Assembly: GCA_025201345.1 (NCBI GenBank)
Contig: JAIXMG010000029.1
Span: forward strand, 372,001 to 436,000
DNA length: 64,000 nucleotides
Direction: 5' to 3'
Source of the DNA: Thamnidium elegans
Taxonomy: Eukaryota > Mucoromycota > Mucoromycetes > Mucorales > Mucoraceae
This document shows, piece after piece, positions 23,320 through 35,481 of the stretch. The notes below the pieces were generated by a model. It was not told the origin of the DNA. It was given only the letters and a program-made list of their open reading frames with translations, and searched no databases. Every line of letters starts with the position of its first letter. Position 1 is the stretch's first letter. Position numbers and translations under genes: made by a program.

Positions 23320-23724
23320 ATGACAGTAAGAAATACAGACGATTTACAAGCTGTCGTAAAACAGCAACTAGAAAATAATGATGATATTGAGGGTATCTTA
23401 TCCATATTGGCCGATAAGTTTTTTCTTTTGTATTGATACCTCTCTTTCACGCACACGCCTTATAAATAGATATAAGTATATCATTATCTACGCTCTATAC
23501 TATCAACATTTCTCCTGCCTTTTGCTCCTCTATATTTCTGCCTATTTTTCAGCACGCAGTGGAGAATGAACAATTGGCCGAGTGTATGGATACCTACGTG
23601 CTGGTATTAACTGGCTTATACACATACGCTTTAAATACGGAACGGGTTTGTGGAAGACGCTCATTTGCAAAATGTGTTTGCTTAATCGCAGGTTTGTCAT
23701 TATTCCCAAAAAAAAACAACTACG

Positions 23725-23764
<40 letters not shown>

Positions 23765-26700
23765 GACCGCGAAAAAATAGATCTGGTGAAAACAGTGGAA
23801 CTTGAAAATAATGATTGTGTAAGGAGTAAAAAAAAAAAAATTGATAGATTTTTACTGAAAAACAATAGTCAGACTATTCATTTGCATTAGAAGAACTTAA
23901 CCTCAAAACATTACTTTATATTCTAATTATTGCAGTAAGAACATGTAGTGACATGATTGTACTTAATATAAAAGTAGGGGAGACCAATCCCAATTCAAGT
24001 ATTTTATGGGAAACCCTTGACCGTTTATTAAATTGTTGTGTTACTCATTTTGATACCATGGCTCCAGTAATCAAGGTAGGAAAAAAAAAACGTGCCAAGT
24101 TGCATTTTTAATTTATAATTTATGCAGAGTATTACAACCATAATAAATAACTTTGTACAAGTCAATTTCATCACATCACATCCAGTTCCAGTCGAAAATC
24201 TGCTTTACAGTCTCTTATGTTTATTACGAGCCCATAAACACGATACTACTGTGGCTACTACCATCTCTTCCATTCTACAAAACGTCCCTGACATCAAGTT
24301 AAGGCTCCCGTGGGCAATAGCTACAGTCACAAACGCCATAGCCGCCTCTGTCCACCCAGACAATGTAGATCATGCCAGAGCCTTATTAAACGTATCGTGT
24401 TTATTATTACGAAACTACGCCAAAACACCTTGGCTAAACGATATCCTAGCAATTGACTTTGCAGACCCACTGACCATCTTGAAAGAAAAGACCCTACTTC
24501 TTTTACAGCACTGTCAAGATATCGATAATTCACAAGTAGAGTACATGGATGTCGACTCATCGTTCTCCAATAAAGACCGTGATTTTGACTCTATACTGGA
24601 TGATTCCTTTGTCTACAAAGAGCTTATCAAAAAAATACCGCCCATTGTTGATCAATTGATATCTGAAGAAACTACTGACCAAGATATTTTATTGTTAATT
24701 GAAAAAGTAAGTAAAATGAACACCGTCCCCTAATGTTGTAAATTAACACCCTTATAGTTGAAAGAGATATCCATTCATACTGGTAATACAGATATGACAC
24801 ATTTATGTAAAAACCAAATGAAGGCTATTACAGGGTTCGTAGTACACGCTATAGAATTCGATCCCGAAACTTCAATTGAACTGACCGGAATGTTTGGATA
24901 CGAACCAGCACAATTTATTTTAAAGTACTTGGAGTACGCCTTACCTTACTCCATTTTCAACACCAGTAAAAAAAACGCGCTGTTGCATATATGCAGCCTG
25001 ATAGACGTGCCATTTAACACCATCTTTGAAGAATACGCGCATTATATAATTCTTGCACTGCTGCTGGAACCCGATTCTAAAAAGAGAAACCATAGTTTGG
25101 CCAGGCTGCAGCAAGTCTCTGGCAAACCGCAAATCTATAAACACTTGGCTACGACCAAGGCTACAAAGATCACGACCGCGCTTGCTTTGAACTTGGGCCG
25201 ACCCGAGCTGAAAAAGCAATCTTTACTTGCGCTGAACGAAATGAAGAATCTTGTTTGTTCTACGCCCATGACCTTATCTCTGTATCTGTCTCAGTACTTT
25301 GTTAGTGTCTTGACAAACGTATCTCAATTTATATCTGAAAAGAAAGTAAAAAGTACGTTTATTATGGAACCCTATGCTCTTAAGGGGTTAAACGAAATTA
25401 TGATAATAATGGGTACTGGTGTAAATGAACATGCTCTTCATGTAAGCTATCTTGAGATTATTTTTTTTTTTTTGTCAGACTAAATTTTTTTTTTTTGTAG
25501 CTTGTAAAGGTTTTTCAAACAGTAAGTGAAATTGAGGATTATCAATTGGAAGCACTCAGTCTTTGGCAGACATTTATTGGAGTTCTGGACAACGATGCAT
25601 TCACATTTAATTTCTACCACATCATGAACGGCCTGTTAAAATTGCTTCCGCTATCAACGCACCAAGTACGTACCATGGTCGCCACCATTATCCAGGCCGT
25701 CCTCGACCGCCAGATCGAGCTGACCTCGCCCATGTTTTCGGACCTGCCCGATCTTCCCGACTACAAGGAACTGCACCCTGTCAGGCAGATGCTGCAAGAC
25801 CGCCTAAATAAAATCACAGACCCACAGATCGAAATCACGACCGTCATTCGAAAGCTAGACAGTCCTGACGATATCCAAATTCTGTCCGAGCTAAGGAAGC
25901 TGAATTTACTGCTTCGCACCTACCCAGCCATTAATTCCAGCCGCTTGTTTTCGAAACTGTTGTATTTGGTTCAAAAGTACGCCTCCAACAAGGAGATATC
26001 GCGGCTGATCGGTGTTTGCTTTGGTAAGATCGGTGCCGTCGATCCTAGTCTGTTAGAAGTAAAGACCATCAATGACGACCTATTTGTCATGAAAAACTTT
26101 ACAAGCGAAACTGAGAACCGTGATTTTATCTGTCGCGTAATTACAGACCATATCTTTCCGGCCTACGGCGCTATCCGTGATGAGAACCTTCGGTTGTATT
26201 TTCATTTATCTGTGCAGTCTTTATTGCAGTGCGCTGGGTTTGCCAATCCCGCTAAAATGGAAGATAAGACGTCGGACACCTATCTTTCATGGAGTAACTT
26301 ACCTGCTTCCGCCCGAGATTTCTTAACTCCCTTCTTACGATCATCGTTTAAAAGCAGCCGTCTTGAAGAAGACATTGTGTATCCTATATTTTCTAAAGTC
26401 AACAGTTTCCCCGAATGGATTTTAAAATGGTATTCGCGCTTGGTACGCGGGACTTCCGGTAAAGCAAAAGCTATCTTTGAAGCGTGTCTTCCTATTGTTA
26501 TATCGGGTGCTACCGACGTTACAGTCTCACTCTTGCCTTACCTTATACTTTACTGTATCCTGTCTGGTAGCGGTGAGGCTACTTCTAAAATCATACAAGA
26601 AATGCTGCTGGTGCTGAACACAAATGCCGAGCTAAGAAACGGTTCTGTTCGAGGCGACATGAACCAGCAATGTTTGCAAGTTACTGTAGCTATTACCGAG

Positions 26701-29700
26701 TACTGTCGAAAATGGCTAAACAGTATCAAACTCGGCGACAGACAAAACGAAGCGCAGACGATGCGAGTCACTACCTTTTTAGCTAGAATCCCTGACGATG
26801 TCATGGCTATTGCTGCCTTTTATTCCAAGGCCTACCCCCAATCCTTGATGCATTTCGAAACCTACTGTAAAAGAAACCCCGATCCTTTAAGCCCAGAGAT
26901 CTTGAATTACTTGCGCCAGATTTATACCAGAGTAGAAGATCGTATTGACTTGATTGCTCTTTTGAAAGAAAATGCGAGCGTCTTGAAATACGATAAGGAT
27001 CTGGTCTTGTTTGAATCTCAAGAGGGCTGGAAAGATGCTGAAGTTGTGTATGAAATTAGAATAGATGATAATCCTGATGATATCACCCTCTATAATGAGT
27101 ACATGGATAGTTTAAAAAAATGGGGCAATTACGGTAAGATATACAATTATTGAAAGAAAAAAATATGTTGTATCTCACACTCCTCTTATAGAAACTATCT
27201 TGCGCAATGCCGATAAAGCTGAAATAAACATACCTAAATGGGCTACGCAAATTAACTCTCGTCGAATTGATTCCGCTTGGAGAGTGAACAACTACCATGT
27301 ATTAGATAAGGCTGTTGCGATGCCTATGCAGCACACTCCAGAGGCTCTTGTGGGCTGTATCTTATCCAAGATGCGGAACAACAAAAATATAGAAGCCGCA
27401 AGTCTAATTGATAAATCAAGGGATATCTTGGTAGAACAACTTTCATCTATTGCCTCTAAATCCTATCGAAAATCTTATCCGATCGTGTTTAATTTGCAAC
27501 TGGTTCAAGAATTAGAAACTGCTCAGGCTGCTTGGGAGTCTGAAAATCCAATGGAGGCAATCAAAAGGCTGGAGGGCTTTTGGAACTACAATTATCAAAA
27601 TATTGCTTCCAATTATCAGTATAAGCACGATTTACTTGAACTGAGAAAGGCTGCCTTCTTTGACATTAGATCAAAGACAAGTGTACCGATCCTGGAATCT
27701 AGACTTTGGTTGAAGCTTGCAAAGTCTTCACGAAAGGCAGGCAACCTGCGCTATTCTTTAATGGCCTTGTTAAAAGCGGAAAAAATAAGCAAGAAGACGT
27801 ATCTGAATGAAAGAGCAAAATGGTACTGGGTTAGTGGGTATAAAGAAGAAGCATTGAACTTACTGTTATCAAAGCCTGATGAAGATGTAACCAATGCAGA
27901 TGCAATTTTAGCAAGCAAGTTTTATAGTCGAGACCCTTCCATTGGCGATCATAATGAAATCAAAATGTATTTTCGCAAGGCTTTTGGGAATTGTGAAAAG
28001 TAAGAAAGAATTCAATGATATACACTTACTAGTTATTCACTCCTCCCTTTTTTTTTTTTCCAGGACAGAAAAAGTACATTATAGTTGTGTGTCTCATATT
28101 ATTAATGCAACAGCTAAAAAAGGCACTACGTACGAAAAAAAAAAAAAGAGAAACATATTTCTGTTATATAAGATACTAATCTTTATTTTTATATAGGACT
28201 AGTACATTATTTTATGTCGTAAGAGGTTCTTATAAGGCTTTGTCGCTTGGTTCCAAATACTATTATAGCAATATGTCTCGACTTATTAATGGATGGTTTG
28301 AGCTGGCAGTTATATACGAGAAAGCCTCCGATAAAATGTAAGATGATAAACTAAGGAATTAAAAAACTGTACTAATTATATAGTATAGCTCGACAGAAAA
28401 TAATCCACCAGTAGTTTATTTCAAACAAGCCAACCTTATTATGGCCAAAATCACACAATTCGTTAGACCGTATCAGGTAAAACATTTTGTTACAGTTGTA
28501 TGTGTTACTCTCTAACTAATTATTTTCTATTAGTTTTGTTTGTTTTTAACGAGATTAATATCCCATTTATCTTGCAAGAATGAAGACATGGCACAGTGTT
28601 TAATGAGAATTATTCATACGGTTTTTGTTACGTATCCCGCTTCAACTATCTGGTTACTTTTAGGTGTTGAGAAGTCCAAAAACATATTTCTAAGAAGAAG
28701 AGTGGCAAAAATTCTGGATATGGCTCAGGTAAGAGGAATCATAAAACATGTTTTTTTTAGTAACTCACACTATTTTACTTTTTTTTTTTTTTTTTTAGAC
28801 CAGCCCGCAAATAGCTTTGATTATTCGTGTAAGAAAACCATCTTCTTTTTTTTTTTTTTTTTTTTTTTGCTTTAACTATTCTTGTCTAATTATTTTTTTA
28901 TAGCAAGCACGCGAACTTATAGACGCTTTGAAACTGTTAGCAGATTACAGAGTGGAGGTCAAGGCCACTACGCATATGGATATGAGGTTTATCCCTGCGC
29001 TATTCAAGCTAACCAGAATAGAAGACTTGCGTGTATATATACCGACCGAAACCAGTCTGTATCCTATCTTACCTGAGATCAACTCAAAAGAACCATCAGA
29101 CGTCCAAGTATTCTCTAGAAACTTACCCTATGTCAAAAGTAAGCCTCTTATATATAAACATTACATTTATAATAACCCTCTCTTCTAGAAATACATACGG
29201 AGTTCACAGTTATGCGTTCACTTCAAAAACCTAAGCGGATTACTATTGAAGGTAGCGATGGTAAAATGTATAAGTTCTTAGTAAAGTCGGAAGATGAGTT
29301 GCAAAAGGATGCTCGTACTATGGAGTTTAATTATGCTATTAATTCATTCTTGAAAAGAGATACTAAAATACGTGACCATGAATTATGTAATTACCATTAT
29401 CTTTTACGTACACCTATATATTTCGTACTCACCTAATATATACGTAGATATTCGTACGTACGCTGTTATTCCCCTTGGAGAGAGATGGGGTTTGATTCAA
29501 TGGATTGATAATATTGCTCCTTTAAAAGCTATTGTAGATACTCTTTGGCTTGCGGAAGGTAAACAGAGTGTTGGCGTAAGTATTATCAATAAATGAAACC
29601 TTGTGTCGAATTTAACATTTATTAGGTTATGAGTACGAGATTTAAAGACCTGGGAAATGGATTACAGTCAGAGACTATTCGAGCATTTAAAAATGTGATA

Positions 29701-30560
29701 CTTCCTCAGTAAGTTTTTTTTTAAAAAAAAAAAATAGTACGCCGTCATTAAAATATTTTATATTATAGATGTCCAGCTGTATTTCATAAGTGGTTCTTGA
29801 GGTGCTTTCCAGAACCTAACCAATGGCTAGCGAGTAGAACTAGATATACAAAGACGCTGGCCGTTATGTCTATTATTGGATATATGGTTGGGTAAAGTAT
29901 TATTTTCTGAAGAAGAAAAAAAAAAAGCTGTTACAAATTAACCACATTTGTTTTTTTCTTTTAGACTTGGTGATCGACACGCAGAAAATATATTGTTTGA
30001 CGAGACAAACGGTGACTGTGTGCACGTAGATCTCAATATGTTATTTGACTCCGGCCTTGTCTTGGCAGTTCCAGAAGTTGTACCATTCAGGCTTACAAAA
30101 AACCTTATCGATGCAATGGGCGTACTTGGTTACAAGGGACTTTTTACAACCACATGCGAGCAAACCATGGACGTTCTTCTTAGAAATAAAGATGCGTTAA
30201 GCAGCGTATTCCAGACGCTTGGAACTGGCTGGATTCAAGAAGAAAATGTAAGATATAAAATGTTGTTACATTTTAAAAATTGATTCAAAGTCCTGATAAT
30301 AATAATAGGAATCCGAAGTAGACCCATCTACTGGAGCTCGTAATGACGCTATGCAAAAAAGAAAGGAGGCTGATAAGAAAAAGGCAGAGGCTCTTAAAAA
30401 AAAGAAATTTGATGAGAAATTTGAACTACAAACTGGAAGAGATGCTGATAGAAAAGTAAAAGAACTTATCGAAACTGCTGCAAATCCAGATAATTTGGCG
30501 AAAATGTTTGCAGGTAAAGACTAACTATGATATCACGCATACAACAGAAATTAACTCTTT

Positions 30561-30594
<34 letters not shown>

Positions 30595-30616
30595 AGGATG
30601 GGCACCTTTTGTATAA
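23320..30616 (+). CDS. ATR/MEC1-family checkpoint kinase
   Basis: A long gene of about 19 exons. The start ATG 23320-23322 (MTVRNTDDLQAVVKQQLENN) is the best candidate, but splicing of the first exons is unsure; T/A-rich introns include A34 at about 23728-23761. HEAT-type helices fill the N-terminal half, followed by a UME-like block in the exon ending 25443 and its successor, then FAT segments (27200-29150). The kinase domain starts near MRSLQKPKRITIEGSDGKMY. It includes ELHI-type continuation, PQCPAVFHKWFLRCFPEPNQ, the catalytic GLGDRHAENILFDETNGD and DLNMLF. The FATC end is DNLAKMFAGWAPFV, with stop 30614-30616. These are ATR/Mec1/Rad3 hallmarks, not ATM, TOR or DNA-PK. About 1,900-2,000 aa, shorter than human ATR. 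It senses RPA-coated single-stranded DNA with an ATRIP partner and phosphorylates CHK1/Rad53-type kinases. Confidence 0.92.
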
Positions 30617-30761
30617 GCAACGATGGTAGTTTGTAGCCTTGGTGCATTTATTAAATAAAATGTGTAATGAAAATCGTAATTCAAATTACTTTTTGATTAT
30701 TTATTATAGTGATGGGTAATATGACATGTCTATAGAGTTTAAACAAGTATAATTATACGTA

Positions 30762-32690
30762 TTAGCTATAGAAAGATTTTGCTTTTGAAGATTCAGACTC
30801 TATATACTGTCTAATATCTTCACGTTCTTTATCAGTCCCGTCAATAGGTAACTTCTCCTGAAGTTTATTTCGACTTTCATAATCATCTTCTTTACTTAAA
30901 CCGGCAAACGCCTTGCTATTCTCGTTAAAATAATCGTATACTTCAAAGGCCAAATTATCCGTCGCATAATCAAAAGGTCGAATAGATGCAATAAAGGAAT
31001 CCAGGTATACTTTAGATACCGAATGTGTATATTCATTATTATTATCTTTTCCAGCACTGTTTACAATTTCAGCTCGTATTTGAGCTATCTCGTCCAAAGT
31101 ATTTGCGTTCCTTATATCGTTCATTTTATCGTTAGCTTTATTATAAAGTTTTTGAATGTGTGTATTAAAAACGTTCTCCAATGCTTCATCACGAGAAAAA
31201 ATACGAGACCGAAATTTGTTGGCGAGCTGCGAATCGCGTTGATCTTCAGGTTCAGATGCGGTTGCGGTTGAATAAAAAGTCTTTAAAGCATTTTCTATAA
31301 TTTGTATCAGTTCCTGTCGTTGTTCTGTTGTCACTTCGTTAGGTATCGTCGTCTTTAAACTAATCGAGATAAAATCTACGCTATCAGCCGAAATTCCATT
31401 ATATCGATCTTTGTTGTTTTCCATAAAACGAATAATGTTAACAAGAGCCTTGTCAGCAGTAACTTTAGTAGGCCTTATTCTATAGAGCAGCGTATCAAAT
31501 ATAGATTCATAAGTTCTTCGCTGTAAATAACAAAAGTTTTTCGTGTTTTCCGCAACTAGTTTCTCTCGTAGAGCTTGAATATCTGATAATGAACTGTCTT
31601 GTATTCTAGCTTTGTTTTCTATAAAGTAATTTTCAAGACTATCCAAAGATTTTTCGTATAAAGACGCCACGTATTTTTCCGGTGGTATCAGTATAACATC
31701 CCGCTTCTCTCTGGTAGAACCGCAACTAGTGTTACGGTACTTTTTCAAATTAGAATCTATCCTCTCTTTTATTTTTTTGTGTTGCTGGTCGTTTATTGAA
31801 CCGAAATTTTTAATTAGTTTAGCACTGAAATCGGGTATATACGTATCGGGCATGGTAATAATTTGATCTTGCTTTCTTACAAAGAAATCATTCATCTCAT
31901 CCATATGAGCTTCAAACTGAAAGGCATAAGTAGGATCCCAGGGGTCAGGCTGAAGAGGAGTTTCGGGAAACCTTTGTTCTGGACAACCACCTTGGTTACT
32001 ATTATCCTTATCACAGCTACCGTCGGAGTTATTTTGATTTTGATCATTTCCGTTTTGATCGTTTCTATTTCGATTGTTTCTATTGTTTTTATTTCCATCG
32101 TTCCAGTATTGTTTATTTTTAAATTCTCCATACTTGTATTCTTCGTTTTCAAAAGCATAATCATTTTTTCTGTTATATCGCTTTTGTATCACTGCTATAC
32201 GCGGACGGTGATAAAAAGTAGAAGCCATATAATGAGATGCTTGATATTTTTTAATAAGCGTTTCTACCGTGGACTCTATCTGATTTAATTGTCTTGGGGA
32301 AATCGCAGGAAAATATTTAGCAACTGATGTTGGAATAACGTTATGTTCAAGTACCGAGTCTTTACCGTACTCATCTGGGTAAGTCTTGATTAAAACATCT
32401 ATAGTATGAAGCAAGAACTGGAGTAGTTTGGGACTTAAACCATCTTCAGAGCTATTGTTTATTCCTTTACATGTTGTGGTAGTGGCATTCAATGAACACT
32501 TGAAAAAAAAAGGGACGCTTTTAGCGTTTTTATATTTTATCAGCAGAAAAATTTAACTTACAACAGAAGAATTACTGGTCAATGCAAATTCTGGATTGAG
32601 GGATAATCCCTCGTCTTGAACAGGTATAGTTAGCACGAATAACGGAAATATAAATAGCGTTGCTATTGATAGTGCAGCATACTGACGCAT
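30762..32690 (-). CDS. Secreted protein with six degenerate alpha-helical repeats
   Basis: Two exons; start ATG 32690-32688 (MRQYAALSIATLFIFPLFVL), a clear signal peptide. The intron lies after SNSSV; total about 621 aa. After the leader come about 65-75-residue helical units at roughly residues 65-130, 236-300, 324-385, 390-458, 480-551 and 556-621. By eye they fall into two types, in the order B-B-A-B-A-B, with A units ending in R-I-R-P or S-I-R-P. An Asn/Asp/Arg-rich linker (about 178-212) and paired-basic sites (QKR at 148-150, REKR at 306-309) suggest Kex2-type cleavage. Several NxS/T sequons are present near the N-terminus. No known family recognised. It is likely a cell-wall or extracellular structural or effector-type protein; function is not inferable. 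Confidence 0.7.
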
Positions 32691-33091
32691 TCTATATTTT
32701 GTATAACAAAAAAAAAAAAATAGAAGAAAAGAATAAAGAAAAATGTCTGTGTGGTGCATTCAAGGTACATACGACTTACAAATATGGAAACATTCTCAAT
32801 AACAATATTTATTTTATTATGAACTTGGAGCTCAAGTAAACAAAACATAAAGAATTAATATAATGGTCAAAAAGCGACTTTATCATAATTAAAAACAATG
32901 TAACCAGATGAAACGAACAATAGAAAATATTGAACAAGAGTATATGTATATGTTTATAAAAAAAATTTATTTCGAGACTTTTTTTTTTTTTAGGTCTAAC
33001 TATAGAATATAATACAAATAAGATGGATTTTCTTTTTTTAAAGGAATAATAGGGAAGATGTGTATGCAATTAGGTTTTAAAGTTGGTTGAT

Positions 33092-35116
33092 TTAATCAAC
33101 TTCTTCGACAGAAGGGCCATCGTTGTGGTCAGCGGGAGGAGCACCGGGAGCAGCACCAGGGAAACCACCGGGAGCGGCACCTTCAGCACCACCGTTTTGT
33201 TGGTAGAACTTCATCATGATGGGGTTAACGATTTCTTCAACTTCCTTTTGCTTGGATTCATATTCTTCCTTGGAAGCTTCTTGAGAGTCATCTAACCACT
33301 TGATAGCTTCATCAGAGGCGTTCTTAACCTTCTCCTTATCTTCAGCAGGGAGAGCACCACCGACCTTCTCATCTTGAAGAGTGTTACGGAGGTTATAGGC
33401 ATAAGATTCAAGACCGTTTCTGGCTTGGATACGAGCAGTAGCTTCCTCATCTTCAGCCTTGTACTTTTCAGCATCGTTCACCATACGTTCAATATCTTCC
33501 TTGGAGAGACGACCCTTATCGTTGGTGATGGTAATCTTGTTGGACTTACCAGTGGTCTTATCAAGAGCAGAGACGTTTAAGATACCGTTAGCATCAACAT
33601 CGAAAGTAACTTCGACTTGAGGAACACCACGAGGAGCAGGGGGGATACCAGATAATTCGAACTTACCGAGGATGTTGTTATCCTTGGTACGAGCACGCTC
33701 ACCTTCAAAGACTTGAATGAGGACACCAGGTTGGTTATCAGCATAAGTAGAGAAGACTTCGGACTTCTTGGTAGGAACAGTAGTGTTACGCTTAATAAGA
33801 GGGGTCATGACACCACCAGCAGTCTCAATACCGAGAGAGAGGGGAGCAACATCCAAAAGAAGAAGATCTTGAGTCTTTTCAGAGGTATCACCAGAGAGAA
33901 TAGCAGCTTGAACAGCGGCACCATAGGCAACAGCCTCATCAGGGTTGATAGATCTGTTAGGTTCCTTACCGTTGAAGAAATCAGAGACCATCTTTTGGAC
34001 CTTGGGGATACGAGTGGAACCACCAACAAGGACAATATCATGAACAGAGGCCTTATCAATCTTGGAATCACGGAGAACCTTTTCAACGGGTTCCATGGTG
34101 TTACGGAAAAGATCTTGGTTCAATTCTTCGAAACGAGCACGAGTTAAAGAGGTATAGAAGTCAACACCTTCGAAGAGAGAATCGATTTCGATGGTGGTTT
34201 GAGCAGCAGAAGACAAAGTACGCTTTGCACGTTCACATGCGGTACGAAGACGACGGATGGCACGAGCGTTACCAGTGATATCCTTCTTGTACTTACGCTT
34301 GAATTCTTGCATAAAGTGGTCAACGAGACGGTTATCGAAATCTTCACCACCTAAATGGGTATCACCAGCAGTAGCCTTAACTTCAAAGATACCATCTTCA
34401 ATGGTCAAGAGAGAGACATCGAAGGTTCCTCCACCCAAATCGAAAATCAAAACGTTACGCTCACCTTCAACCTTCTTGTCTAAACCATAAGCAATAGCAG
34501 CGGCAGTAGGTTCGTTAATAATACGTTGGACGTTCAAACCGGAAATCAAACCAGCATCCTTGGTAGCTTGACGTTGAGAATCGTTGAAGTAAGCAGGAAC
34601 GGTAATAACAGCGTTCTTGACAACACCACCGAGATAAGCTTCAGCAGTTTCCTTCATCTTGACGAGAATCATAGCAGAGATTTCTTCAGGAGTGAAAGTC
34701 TTGGTTTCACCCTTATATTCAACTTGGATAATAGGCTTTTGCTCTCTCTCAATGACCTTGAAAGACCAATGCTTCATATCAGCTTGGACTTCGGCATCAG
34801 CGAAACGACGGCCGATTAAACGCTTAGCGTCAAAGACGGTGTTGTAAGGGTTCATAGCGACTTGGTTCTTGGCGGCATCACCAATAAGACGTTCAGAATC
34901 GGTGAAACCAACATAAGAGGGAGTAGTACGGTTACCTTGATCGTTAGCAATGATTTCAACACGATCGTTTTGCCAGACACCAACACAAGAGTAAGTAGTA
35001 CCCAAATCAATACCGACTAAAAAAGAAGAAAAAAAAAAGAAATGTTAAGTAAACAGATATAAATTGATATAGAGGGGGGAGGTTTAAGAGTACGTACTAG
35101 ATTTTCCTTCAGACAT
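33092..35116 (-). CDS. Cytosolic HSP70 chaperone (SSA type)
   Basis: Two exons. A 19-nt first exon starts at ATG 35116-35114 (MSEGKSI) and splices to [20 protein letters not shown]. The ATPase signatures [12 protein letters not shown] and [14 protein letters not shown] are intact. The substrate-binding domain, helical lid and Gly/Ala/Pro-rich tail end in PSVEEVD, the EEVD that binds TPR co-chaperones and marks a cytosolic/nuclear form. There is no targeting sequence. 647 aa, usual length. Codon use is visibly narrower than in neighbours, as expected for strong expression. The promoter carries a TATA box and phased GAA units of a heat-shock element. Confidence 0.97.
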
Positions 35117-35193
35117 GTTTAATATATTATTTTTTTATATAATGTAAATATAATGATAAGAAAAAAAAAAGGGAAAACTGAAAATCTATCTTC

Positions 35194-35201
35194 TTTTTAT
35201 A
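35194..35201 (-). promoter_or_regulatory. TATA box of HSP70 gene
   Basis: TATAAAAA on the minus strand, about 80 bp upstream of the HSP70 start codon. Confidence 0.6.
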
Positions 35202-35265
35202 TAAAATCTCGAGCCCCTTCTTTTAGCAAGAACTAGCAATTTCCAAGCCCATTGATTGGCTTGTG

Positions 35266-35302
35266 GAACGAAAGTGGTAGAACTTGCGAGAAAGTGAAAG
35301 AA
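35266..35302 (-). promoter_or_regulatory. Heat-shock element (phased GAA units)
   Basis: GAA triplets start at 35270, 35280, 35290 and 35300, exactly 10 bp apart, with extra GAA at 35266 and 35296. This is the spacing of same-orientation half-sites bound by HSF trimers; the intervening TTC half-sites are degenerate. It sits about 150-190 bp upstream of the HSP70 start. Inverted CCAAT boxes (ATTGG at 35255-35259 and 35329-35333 on the plus strand) flank it. Confidence 0.6.
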
Positions 35303-35481
35303 AATACCCAACAATTTTCTCGCGTTCTATTGGCTAGCACCAAAATGTATGCTAAAAGCGAAAAAAAAATTACGTAGGTTTTTTTTTATGAACTCAGAAA
35401 GTACAAAGTTTACTTTTTAATGTTTTTTTTATTTTGAGTAACACAGAACGATAACATTTATAAAACTAAACAAAGAATATT

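Noticed and set aside
30762..32690. Asn-rich linker as evidence for a prion-like or parasite-type protein
   Set aside because: Only about 35 residues long and mixed with Arg/Asp; better explained as a flexible linker in a secreted protein.
33083..34850. Several plus-strand frames opposite HSP70
   Set aside because: Antisense shadows caused by the biased codon use of HSP70.
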